Positions 51,508 through 59,127 of a stretch of DNA of 64,000 nucleotides are shown here, piece by piece. Below the pieces are notes generated by a model. That model had not been told where the DNA came from. It worked only from the letters and a program-made list of their open reading frames with translations, and searched no databases. The stretch is taken from NCBI RefSeq assembly GCF_900182655.1, contig NZ_FXTC01000004.1, forward strand, positions 124,001 through 188,000, given 5' to 3'. Each line of letters begins with the position of its first letter. Positions within the stretch are counted from its first letter, which is position 1. This DNA is from Chryseobacterium rhizoplanae (GTDB lineage: Bacteria > Bacteroidota > Bacteroidia > Flavobacteriales > Weeksellaceae). A program made the position numbers and the translations under genes.

Positions 51508-52686
51508 ATGATCCCAAAATACAGAAAACAGTACAATCAGGAGTTTTCGGATGAAAAGTATAATCAATTAAAAAATATACTGGCAGAAAAAGGAGGTACA
51601 GCACCTACTTTCAGGGTTTCAGAAAGCCCTATTTTTTTGACTAAAGAGTTTGAAAGTAAACTTATCGATGCCAGCGAAAGCATCATCAGCCAGATCAAGG
51701 CCATGCCTCCAGAAGTACTTCAGAAAGCCATACCTGACAACTGTAGGGTTCCCAATGATACGGACCAGCCTCATTTTTTCACCATAGATTTCGGAGTCTG
51801 CAAAAGTGAAAATGGAGAAATAGAACCTCAGCTGATAGAACTTCAGGCGTTTCCTTCTTTGTATGCTTTTCAGAAAGTGTATGAAGAAACCTATTGTGAA
51901 GTCTACCCTTTTCTTTCGGAAATCAGAAATCCGATGCCTCATGAAACCTTTAAAAACTATTTGAAAGAACTGATTGTAGGTGATGAAAATCCTGAAAATG
52001 TAATCCTACTTGAAATATTCCCGGAAAAACAGAAAACAGCAATTGATTTTGCTTTAACAGAAAAATTATTGGGAATAAAAACCGTATGTCTCACGAAAGT
52101 AAAAAAAGAAGGCAGGAAACTGTATTATGAAAATAATGGAAAGCTTACCGAAATCAAAAGAATTTACAACCGTGTTATCTTTGATGAACTGGACAATATT
52201 CCGGATCTTACCACAGAGTTTGATTTCCGTGAGGAAGTAGATGTTAAATGGATCACTCATCCCAACTGGTTCTTTAAAATCTCAAAATTCCTTTTGCCTT
52301 TATTACAGCATCAGTTTGTTCCAAAGAGTTATTTTCTGCATGAATTTCCTGAAAATGAAAACCTTGAAGACTTTGTATTGAAGCCTCTGTTTTCATTTGC
52401 AGGAAGCGGGGTTAATTTAAATCCGACAAAAGAAGTTACAGACTCTATTCAGGATAAAGAAAATTATATTTTGCAGAGAAAAGTGTACTATGAATCAATT
52501 TTTGAAGATATCAACGGAGAATTTTCAAAAGCAGAGATCCGTTTGTTGTATATTTGGCGGGAAAATGACGAACGCCCTATTCTATTGGAAAATTTGGGAA
52601 GAATGACCAAAGCTGCAATGGTAAATGTGGATTTCAATAAAAAAGATGCCATCTGGATCGGAAGTTCGAATGCATTTTTTGGATAA
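51508..52686 (+). CDS. Probable ATP-grasp protein of permuted order
   Basis: A 392-residue cytoplasmic protein. Residues 94-117 hold FTIDFGV and QLIELQAFPSLYAF, close to the metal-binding E-x-N/Q strand of glutathionylspermidine synthase-type enzymes. The ATP-binding lysine comes later, K292 in DFVLKPLFSFAGSGV with its glycine loop. In the classic ATP-grasp order the lysine comes first, so this looks permuted. It ends WIGSSNAFFG. The family assignment is mine and not certain. A role as a further amide ligase in the cluster is likely. Confidence 0.6.
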   Translation: MIPKYRKQYNQEFSDEKYNQLKNILAEKGGTAPTFRVSESPIFLTKEFESKLIDASESIISQIKAMPPEVLQKAIPDNCRVPNDTDQPHFFTIDFGVCKSENGEIEPQLIELQAFPSLYAFQKVYEETYCEVYPFLSEIRNPMPHETFKNYLKELIVGDENPENVILLEIFPEKQKTAIDFALTEKLLGIKTVCLTKVKKEGRKLYYENNGKLTEIKRIYNRVIFDELDNIPDLTTEFDFREEVDVKWITHPNWFFKISKFLLPLLQHQFVPKSYFLHEFPENENLEDFVLKPLFSFAGSGVNLNPTKEVTDSIQDKENYILQRKVYYESIFEDINGEFSKAEIRLLYIWRENDERPILLENLGRMTKAAMVNVDFNKKDAIWIGSSNAFFG

Positions 52687-52708
52687 AAAAATTTAAAACT
52701 AATAATAC

Positions 52709-53167
52709 ATGGAAGAAAAGTCGACTGCTTTTGCAGAATTTGACAACAACAGTTTAACGCGAAGAAGAAACTTATTACCCACCTGGATTAAAATTTTCTT
52801 ATGGATCTTTTTAATCGGAGGCGCAGTATCTGCGATTTTATTGATTGCAGGTTCTCTGCTGACTCATGTCTCTTTATCGATATACGGGATCAATGCTAAT
52901 CATCCTTATTCAATGACGGGGCTTTTGATCAGCTTTTTATTTCTGTTCAAAGGTATTGTTGCCTATGGACTCTGGTTTGAGCAAAAATGGGCAGTACAGG
53001 CTGCAATAGTTGATGCAATCATAGGAATTGCCATTTGTCTCATTATGATGGCAATTATACCGTTTACCATTCCAACGATCAGCTTTACGCTCAGATTAGA
53101 ACTCATTCCTTTATATTTTTATCTTAAAAAAATGCAGAGTATAAAGAAAACCTGGGAAAGCTTATAA
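52709..53167 (+). CDS. Small four-helix membrane protein
   Basis: A 152-residue inner-membrane protein. A charged N-terminus (about 1-25) is followed by four hydrophobic segments (about 27-50, 68-88, 92-115 and 122-138) and a basic C-terminus ending KKTWESL. I do not recognise a family. It is 22 bases after the permuted ATP-grasp gene and ends at a strong terminator, so it closes the operon. It may move a product or anchor an enzyme. Confidence 0.7.
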   Translation: MEEKSTAFAEFDNNSLTRRRNLLPTWIKIFLWIFLIGGAVSAILLIAGSLLTHVSLSIYGINANHPYSMTGLLISFLFLFKGIVAYGLWFEQKWAVQAAIVDAIIGIAICLIMMAIIPFTIPTISFTLRLELIPLYFYLKKMQSIKKTWESL

Positions 53168-53174
53168 AAACAAA

Positions 53175-53197
53175 AACCTCCGAAATTTCCGGAGGTT
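53175..53197 (+). terminator. Terminator of the amide-ligase cluster
   Basis: Arms AACCTCCG (53175-53182) and CGGAGGTT (53190-53197), with a 7-base loop, then a T-rich run. It lies 8 bases after the membrane-protein stop. Confidence 0.85.
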
Positions 53198-53225
53198 CTA
53201 TTTTTTCTGATTCTTGTAATCTTCT

Positions 53226-53339
53226 ATGAATTTATCTTTCGTAATAAAAGTTGATCAGAAAACAATATAGCATGAGAAGGAGCTCAAAAAAGCTTTGTTG
53301 AAAATGCTTAAAGGTAAATATCAACTTGAAATACAGTAA
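53226..53339 (+). pseudogene. Possible small remnant with internal stop
   Basis: From the ATG at 53226 the frame runs 14 codons to TAG (53268-53270) and then reads on for 22 codons (HEKELKKALLKMLKGKYQLE...) to TAA at 53337-53339. The second part looks like an amphipathic helix. It may be a decayed gene, or chance in AT-rich DNA. Confidence 0.25.
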
Positions 53340-53345
53340 CAAAAA

Positions 53346-53364
53346 ATCCCTCGCAGTGAGGGAT
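53346..53364 (-). terminator. Terminator of the bacteriocin-like peptide gene
   Basis: Arms ATCCCTC (53346-53352) and GAGGGAT (53358-53364) with a 5-base loop; the minus strand continues TTTTTTG. It lies 5 bases after the peptide stop. Confidence 0.8.
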
Positions 53365-53369
53365 CGTAT

Positions 53370-53522
53370 TTATAAATCCGGACATGCCATTTGGTTGTCA
53401 TGCGGGATACATACTTTATCATCACCCCACGGCATAGGGCAATCACGCCAACCTGGAGGACATCCCCCTTTTCCATTAATACTTCTTAATTTCTCCTTAG
53501 AAATTTTCTTTAAATTTTTCAT
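53370..53522 (-). CDS. Bacteriocin-like peptide with GG leader
   Basis: A 50-residue peptide. The N-terminal leader MKNLKKISKEKLRSINGKGG has the double-glycine end that peptidase-type exporters cleave, with a K/L-rich amphipathic start. The short mature part carries four cysteines (C21, C28, C38, C47) and many P, G, W and D residues (CPPGWRDCPMPWGDDK...), consistent with two disulfides. From general knowledge, Chryseobacterium genomes hold many MKNLKKL-type peptides annotated as bacteriocin-like. No exporter lies next to it; the nearest transport genes are about 26 kb away. It has its own promoter (TATATTTG, minus strand, 53545-53552) and terminator. Confidence 0.75.
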   Translation of the reverse strand: MKNLKKISKEKLRSINGKGGCPPGWRDCPMPWGDDKVCIPHDNQMACPDL

Positions 53523-53889
53523 GGTTTTGATTTTAGTTTAGAGTCAAATATAACAATTATTCTTCAATTAGAGATTTAACATAAAAAATATCGGTTACGG
53601 GTTTCCGTAAACAAAAAATGTCCAATAAAAGAGTATCTTAAAAAGATGAAAAAATTTATTAAAGATTGTCTCTTATTTCATTCGGGTGTGCCCTCCTACA
53701 AATAAAAACCTTCCAAAAAAGGCAGGCATTAAAAAACTTGACGTATCCTTTTAGTTTGTACAAATAATAAAAATATATGGATAAGTTATATTTCCTAAGC
53801 TCTACGGAACCCGTAAATACAGTGAATTAAATATTTTTAATCTTGTAGCGAAAAATTATGACCTGTAAATTTAGATACACTAGATATAA
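53523..53889. other. Gene-poor gap between peptide gene and cphA
   Basis: It holds the promoter of the peptide gene (TATATTTG, minus, 53545-53552). Otherwise I see no reading frame longer than about 20 codons and no strong structure. The words GGTTACGGGTTTCCGTAAAC and ACGGAACCCGTAAAT recall the CCCGTAAC family of intergenic repeats. The terminator of cphA follows. Confidence 0.4.
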
Positions 53890-53927
53890 AAATTGCAATA
53901 CGTTTTATTAATTCCGTATTGCAATTT
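53890..53927 (-). terminator. Terminator of cphA
   Basis: Arms AAATTGCAATACG (53890-53902) and CGTATTGCAATTT (53915-53927) form a 13-bp stem with a 12-base loop, followed by T's on the minus strand, 24 bases after the cphA stop. Confidence 0.8.
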
Positions 53928-53950
53928 TAATAAGTTATATAAAGATGTAT

Positions 53951-56581
53951 TTACACATTTTTATCGTCTTCCAGCAACTCCTTGGCTTGGTATTCCTGTA
54001 CCAGATCAATGGCATTGGAAATAACATCACTTAATGCCGTGATAAACGTTCCTTCTTCAGCCATTCCCATAGCATGTTTCAATGCTTCAATTTCTTTAGG
54101 AATGATCTCATAGCTGACATCTCTGCCTGCAGCGTTAATACCTTCGATAATCAACCCGTTGATTTCCTCTTCCGTTCTTCCGCGAAGATGTTTTTCATTC
54201 CGGATGATAATATAATCAAACATTCTTCCTGCAATCTTTCCGCATTCTCTGATATCGTTATCTCTTCTGTCTCCGACACCGGATATAATTCCAATCTTCT
54301 TTGTAGACTCCACATTTTTCAGATAGTCTTCAATAGCTTCGTATCCTGAAGGATTATGAGCAAAGTCGATCAGTACTTTAAAGTTTTTGAATTTAAAAAC
54401 ATTCAGTCTTCCCGGCGTAAGCTGAGCACTTGGAATAAAGGTCCTCAAAGAATTGGAAATATCTTCAATTCCAAATCCATAAAGGTAACTTGCCAAACTA
54501 GCCGCCAATACGTTTTCAATCATGAACCGGGCTTTTCCTTCCATCGTGATCGGGAAATCTTTAGCTTTTCCTATTCTGATCTTCCAGTCTCCTTTTTTAA
54601 TAGTGACGAATCCTTCTTCATATACGCAGGTGATCTTTCCTTCTTTGGCAAACTTTACGATATGAGGGTTGTTTTCATCCATACTGAAGATAGCCACATT
54701 AGAATCAAGATCATTCACGATCTTCATGGAATATTGATTATCCGCGTTCAGCACGCTCCAGCCACTTTTTTTAACGCTATCGAGTACAACACGTTTTACT
54801 TTGGTAAGATCCTTCAAGCTGTGAATGTCATTCATTCCCAGATGATCTTCCTCAATATTGGTCAAAACCCCGATATCACATTGTGAAAAGCCAAGTCCGG
54901 AACGTAAAATTCCACCTCTGGCAGTTTCCAGCACGGCAAATTCTACTGTTGGATCTTTCAAGATAAATTCTGCTGAAAGCGGTCCTGTAGTATCTCCTTT
55001 TGACAACATGGTATTTTGAATGTAAATTCCGTCCGAAGTTGTGAATCCCACTCTGTATCCATTACTTTTTACAATATGTGAAATAAGTCTTGTAGTTGTT
55101 GTTTTCCCGTTAGTCCCTGTCACGGCAATAATTGGAATGGTAAAAGGTTTCCCTTGCGGATAAAGCATATCTACCACCGGTGCAGCTACGTTTCTTGGAA
55201 GCCCTTCACTTGGTGCCAGGTGCATTCTGAACCCAGGTGCAGCATTCACTTCAATAATAGCTCCGCCACTTTCTTTTAAAGGCTGGGTTAAATTCTCTGC
55301 CATCACATCAATACCGCATACATCCAATCCGATAATTTTGGAGATTCTTTCCGCCATTGTGATATTTTCCGGATGTACCATATCTGTTACATCAATGGAT
55401 GTTCCTCCGGTTGAAAGATTCGCCGTTGACTTCAGGTAGACCACTTCTCCCTTTTGAGGAATGGTTTCCAATGTATATTGAAGCTTTTCAAGAAGTTCCA
55501 AAGTATCTTTATCTACCTCAATCTCAGTAAGGACATTTTCATGGCCATAACCTCTTCTCGGGTCTTTGTTTTCTTTTTCAATAAGCTGTTGAAGATTCAG
55601 TTCGCCGTCTCCTACAACATGGGCTGGAACTCTTCTTGCTGCTGCCACCATCTTGTTATTAATGACCAATATACGGAAATCATAACCTGTAATATATTTT
55701 TCAACAATTACTTTTCTGGAATATTTCTGAGCATGTTCCAGACCTATTTTAGCGGATTCCCATTCAGTAACATTAATAGAAGAACCTTTTCCGTGATTTC
55801 CATCCAAAGGCTTTAAAACAATCGGATAGCCAATTTTTCTGATCACAGCATTTAATCCTTCTTCGTCTACCACCAAATCACCAATCGGTACCGGAATAGC
55901 AGCATCATGAAGCATTCTTTTGGTTAATTCTTTATTACACGCGATATCAACGGCAATAGAACTTGTTTTTCCGGTAATGGTAGCCTGAAATCTTTGCTGA
56001 TTTACTCCGTAACCCAATTGTACCAGAGAATTTGTTCCCAGTCTGATCCAGGGTATTCTTCGGGAAGCAGCTTCTTCTACAATACTTCCTGTAGAAGGCC
56101 CAAGGCGGACACGTTCTCTGATTTCTTTTAATCTGTGAATACAGGCATTTAAATCATAATCATTCCCTTCTATCAGGGCTTCTGCAATTTTCGTTGCTTC
56201 TTCAGCAGCGTAAATTCCTGCATTTTCTTCAATATAATTAAAAACTACATTATATACCCCCGGAGTTTTTGTTTCCCGGGTTCTACCAAACCCCACATCC
56301 ATTCCCGCTAAGGTCTGTATTTCCAAAGCGATATGCTCAATGACATGCCCCATCCAGGTTCCGGTTTCCACTCTATGAAAAAAACCACCTTCCACTCCTT
56401 CCGAGCATCGATGGGTAATCAATGAGGGTATTAATTTTTCAATCCTTTCCCTGAATCCTTCGATTTTATTGGTAGGATAATTCTCCATTTCTTCTAAGTC
56501 TAACCTCATCTGTATCAGCTTCTTTCTTCTGATGCTCCAGATGTTTGGACCGCGTAGTGCCTGAATCTTTTCGATTTTCAT
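53951..56581 (-). CDS. cphA: Cyanophycin synthetase
   Basis: An 876-residue enzyme that builds cyanophycin, a polymer of Asp with Arg side chains. An N-terminal domain (about 1-160) is followed by an ATP-grasp domain (about 220-475: YPIVLKPLDGNHGKG at about 252-266, IEVNAAPGFRMHLAPSEG at 443-460) and a Mur-ligase-like domain with GTNGKTTTTR (P-loop, 489-498) and GVGDRRDNDI. Size and layout match the two-step cyanophycin synthetase CphA. Divergent from cyanophycinase. A TATCTTTG box on the minus strand (56626-56633) is its probable promoter. Confidence 0.95.
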   Translation of the reverse strand: MKIEKIQALRGPNIWSIRRKKLIQMRLDLEEMENYPTNKIEGFRERIEKLIPSLITHRCSEGVEGGFFHRVETGTWMGHVIEHIALEIQTLAGMDVGFGRTRETKTPGVYNVVFNYIEENAGIYAAEEATKIAEALIEGNDYDLNACIHRLKEIRERVRLGPSTGSIVEEAASRRIPWIRLGTNSLVQLGYGVNQQRFQATITGKTSSIAVDIACNKELTKRMLHDAAIPVPIGDLVVDEEGLNAVIRKIGYPIVLKPLDGNHGKGSSINVTEWESAKIGLEHAQKYSRKVIVEKYITGYDFRILVINNKMVAAARRVPAHVVGDGELNLQQLIEKENKDPRRGYGHENVLTEIEVDKDTLELLEKLQYTLETIPQKGEVVYLKSTANLSTGGTSIDVTDMVHPENITMAERISKIIGLDVCGIDVMAENLTQPLKESGGAIIEVNAAPGFRMHLAPSEGLPRNVAAPVVDMLYPQGKPFTIPIIAVTGTNGKTTTTRLISHIVKSNGYRVGFTTSDGIYIQNTMLSKGDTTGPLSAEFILKDPTVEFAVLETARGGILRSGLGFSQCDIGVLTNIEEDHLGMNDIHSLKDLTKVKRVVLDSVKKSGWSVLNADNQYSMKIVNDLDSNVAIFSMDENNPHIVKFAKEGKITCVYEEGFVTIKKGDWKIRIGKAKDFPITMEGKARFMIENVLAASLASYLYGFGIEDISNSLRTFIPSAQLTPGRLNVFKFKNFKVLIDFAHNPSGYEAIEDYLKNVESTKKIGIISGVGDRRDNDIRECGKIAGRMFDYIIIRNEKHLRGRTEEEINGLIIEGINAAGRDVSYEIIPKEIEALKHAMGMAEEGTFITALSDVISNAIDLVQEYQAKELLEDDKNV

Positions 56582-56625
56582 AGTCTATTGGCATTTTAAC
56601 AGTTAACAATAACTCCTTTCATAGC

Positions 56626-56633
56626 CAAAGATA
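56626..56633 (-). promoter_or_regulatory. Probable -7 box of cphA
   Basis: Minus strand TATCTTTG, 44 bases upstream of the cphA ATG, matches TAnnTTTG. It faces away from the cyanophycinase promoter. Confidence 0.45.
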
Positions 56634-56767
56634 ATGTAAAACCCTAAACGAAACTATACCACATTTAAAGATTCGTTAAAAAAAAATTAATTTTAATTAA
56701 CATTTCTAAAACATTAAAAATCAACTAAAGATGGCACGAAATTAGCCAATGAATGTGAATTATTTTT

Positions 56768-56775
56768 TAATTTTG
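56768..56775 (+). promoter_or_regulatory. Probable -7 box of cyanophycinase
   Basis: TAATTTTG matches TAnnTTTG and ends 4 bases before the first ATG (56780). If used, the mRNA would start at or very near the start codon. Confidence 0.45.
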
Positions 56776-56779
56776 TACA

Positions 56780-57670
56780 ATGATGAAACCTGTTGGAAAA
56801 TTAATAGTTATCGGAGGCGCTGTAAACAAAGGCAGTTTTGCTGAGACCGATTATGATCAGAATATAGAAAAAAATCTTAATTTTTTTGAGCGTGGGATCT
56901 TAAGAAAGATCATCAACGAATCAAGGCTTAAGGAAAACTCTGTCATTGAAATTGTTACAACCGCCTCTCAAATCCCTCAGATTGTAGGCACCGAATATAA
57001 AAAAGCATTTGAATTCCTTGGTGCTAAAAATGTAAACGTTCTCGACATCCATAATCGTGAAGAAGCCAATTCTGATGCCATGGTGGCAAGAGCCAATGCT
57101 GCCGATGTGATGATGTTCACAGGAGGAGACCAGCTGAGGCTGACTTCTATTCTTGGAGGAACAAGATTTCATGATACGATTTTATTAAAATACCAGGAGC
57201 AGGATTTTATTTATTCCGGAACTTCTGCGGGAGCTGCAGCAGCATCTGAAAATATGATCTATCAGGGAAGCAGTTCTGAAGCATTATTGAAAGGAGAAAT
57301 CAAAACCACACAAGGATTAGGTTTGATTGATAATGTCATTATTGATACCCACTTTGTACAACGTGGCAGAATCGGACGTCTTTTCCAGGCTGTAGTCAAC
57401 AATCCGAGAACGCTGGGAATAGGACTTGGAGAAGATACAGGGCTTTTCATCCATAATGATGTAATGACCGCTGTAGGTTCCGGTCTTGTCATTCTGGTAG
57501 ACGGAAGATTTATTAAAGATACCAATCTTACCAATATCAATCTTGGGGAGCCTATTTCTATTGATAATTTAACAGTACATGTCATGTCTATGAATGATCA
57601 CTATGATCTTACCACGAAGACATTAACTATTGAAAATTCTCAGTTTAATCCGATACCGCAGGATAAGTAG
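56780..57670 (+). CDS. cphB: Cyanophycinase
   Basis: A 296-residue serine peptidase-like enzyme (S51 family) that cuts cyanophycin to beta-Asp-Arg dipeptides. The catalytic serine is S149 in YSGTSAGAAA, the GTSAGA nucleophile elbow of the family. FTGGDQLRLT (113-122) and IDTHFVQRGRIGRL (188-201) match conserved substrate-site blocks. No signal peptide, so it is cytoplasmic and mobilises the cell's own store. ATGs at 56780 and 56783 are both possible starts. Confidence 0.93.
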   Translation: MMKPVGKLIVIGGAVNKGSFAETDYDQNIEKNLNFFERGILRKIINESRLKENSVIEIVTTASQIPQIVGTEYKKAFEFLGAKNVNVLDIHNREEANSDAMVARANAADVMMFTGGDQLRLTSILGGTRFHDTILLKYQEQDFIYSGTSAGAAAASENMIYQGSSSEALLKGEIKTTQGLGLIDNVIIDTHFVQRGRIGRLFQAVVNNPRTLGIGLGEDTGLFIHNDVMTAVGSGLVILVDGRFIKDTNLTNINLGEPISIDNLTVHVMSMNDHYDLTTKTLTIENSQFNPIPQDK

Positions 57671-57843
57671 TACGGGTTGCGGGGTTTTGAGATTCGATTT
57701 TTAAAAGACAATAAGCTCGAAATCCCGCAACACGAAACTCGTATTAATACAGGATATGAATAAATTTCTTATCTTTTCTTCCTATTTAAACCAGGCTTTG
57801 TAATAATTGACAGCAATAAACCCAAAGCTACGGAACACGAAAC
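57664..57843. repeat. Word-type repeat between cyanophycinase and asparaginase genes
   Basis: TACGGGTTGCGGGGTTTTGA near the cphB stop is answered in inverted sense by CCCGCAACACGAAACTCGTA (57726-57745), and ACGGAACACGAAACCC occurs again just before the next gene. No reading frame. Confidence 0.5.
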
Positions 57844-57854
57844 CCTTATCTATT

Positions 57855-58697
57855 ATGAAAATCATTATCCACGGAGGTTTTTTCTCAGAAAGCGACCAAA
57901 GCCATGAAGTAAAAACCGCAAAACAGGATTCTTTAAAAGAAATTGCCCAAAAAGCATTTGATTATCTTACAACTCATTCAGCTTTTGATACCGTTGCTTA
58001 TGCCGTTTCATTGCTGGAAGACGATCCGTTATACAATGCAGGAATCGGTTCTCAGATCCAAAGCGATGGTGTTATCAGGATGAGTGCTGCTATTATGAAT
58101 GGAGAAACTCAAAAGCTAAGCGGAGTTATCAATATTCAGGATGCAAAGAACCCTATTTTGGTTGCCAAAGCTCTTATTGGGGAAGACGACCGGGTTTTGG
58201 GAGGTCATGGTGCTAAAATCTACGCTACGGAACATGGTTTTGAGAATTTTTCAACAGAAATCCCTCAGAGAAGAAGTGAATATGAAGCCAAATTAGCTAA
58301 CGGAGGCAAAGGAACGGTAGGTTGTGTAGCGATTGATAAGGAAGGGAAGCTTGCTGTTGCAACCTCTACAGGCGGAAAAGGTTTTGAGATTCCGGGAAGG
58401 ATTTCAGATTCTGCCACAGTGGCTGGAAATTATGCCAATGCCTTCTGTGCCGTAAGCTGTACTGGTGTGGGGGAAGATATCGTGAGCAATGCTACTGCCA
58501 CAAAAATTGTAACAAGGATTACAGATGGGATGAGCCTTGAGCAGGCTTTCAGCAAGACATTTGATGAACTAAAAATCATTGATGGATTCGCAGGAGCTAT
58601 TGCTATTGATAAAGACGGAAATCTTTACCATCAGGATTCTTATCCTACTATGGTTTTCGCCAGTTTTGATGGCAAAAATTTTGAAGTCTTCTCTTAA
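57855..58697 (+). CDS. iaaA: Isoaspartyl peptidase / L-asparaginase
   Basis: A 280-residue Ntn-hydrolase from the ATG at 57855 (a longer start at 57807 lacks family sequence). The nucleophile threonine is T154 in GGKGTVGCVAI, where the proenzyme cuts itself. The start IIIHGGFFSE and the later STGGKGFEIPGRISDSATVAGNYA, with NAGIGSQIQSDG, are typical of the plant-type asparaginase family. It can split beta-Asp-Arg, the product of cyanophycinase, to Asp and Arg. This completes the degradation pathway next to cphB. Confidence 0.9.
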   Translation: MKIIIHGGFFSESDQSHEVKTAKQDSLKEIAQKAFDYLTTHSAFDTVAYAVSLLEDDPLYNAGIGSQIQSDGVIRMSAAIMNGETQKLSGVINIQDAKNPILVAKALIGEDDRVLGGHGAKIYATEHGFENFSTEIPQRRSEYEAKLANGGKGTVGCVAIDKEGKLAVATSTGGKGFEIPGRISDSATVAGNYANAFCAVSCTGVGEDIVSNATATKIVTRITDGMSLEQAFSKTFDELKIIDGFAGAIAIDKDGNLYHQDSYPTMVFASFDGKNFEVFS

Positions 58698-58796
58698 TTT
58701 TAACATTTTTTTATAAGTCGATTTATTTTTTTGGCACGTATTTTACATTATTAGTAATAACAAATTTTAATATTAATACATAAAAAAATAGAAATC

Positions 58797-59033
58797 ATGG
58801 GAAACAAAACAAAAGGTATATTAGCTTTATTAGGTTTAGGTGCATTAGCTTATTGGAAATATAAGAATTCAAGCCCTGAAGATCAACAGGCCGTAAAAGA
58901 CAAAATCAATACAGCAAAAGATAATCTTAACAAATGGGGAAATGACCTTAAAACAAAAGCCAATGACGTTGCTTCCCAGGTTCAGAATAAAGTGGACGAA
59001 GTAAAGACAAAGGCTGAAGATTCTCTAAGCTAG
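58797..59033 (+). CDS. Small YtxH-like protein
   Basis: A 78-residue protein. A hydrophobic, glycine-rich segment at residues about 8-20 (ILALLGLGALAYWKYK) is followed by a charged, K/D/A/N-rich helix with repeated KDKINTAKDNLNK and VDEVKTKAED phrases, similar to YtxH/LEA-like stress proteins. It may be membrane-attached. Its function is unknown. A strong hairpin follows. Confidence 0.65.
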   Translation: MGNKTKGILALLGLGALAYWKYKNSSPEDQQAVKDKINTAKDNLNKWGNDLKTKANDVASQVQNKVDEVKTKAEDSLS

Positions 59034-59066
59034 ACAAAAGCAGTTTTTTTAACATTCATATATAGG

Positions 59067-59100
59067 AAAAGTCATCGTAATCAATATTACGATGACTTTT
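59067..59100. terminator. Bidirectional terminator
   Basis: Arms AAAAGTCATCGTAAT (59067-59081) and ATTACGATGACTTTT (59086-59100) form a perfect 15-bp stem with a CAAT loop. It lies between two convergent genes. Confidence 0.93.
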
Positions 59101-59127
59101 TATTTTAGAAAAGTTTCAATTCAATTT

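Noticed and set aside
53326..53541. Plus-strand 71-residue ORF over the peptide gene
   Set aside because: It is the shadow of the minus-strand bacteriocin-like gene, which has a leader, core cysteines, a promoter and a terminator.
53646..53705. 19-codon ORF (MKKFIKDCLLFHSG...) in the gap before cphA
   Set aside because: Too short, no leader or core pattern, no terminator.
57807..57854. Longer N-terminus for the isoaspartyl peptidase
   Set aside because: The extra 16 residues lie in a word-type repeat region and do not match the family; MKIIIHGG is the usual start.
58750..58770. Short inverted repeat near the YtxH-like gene
   Set aside because: AT-only and short; likely to occur by chance in this base composition.
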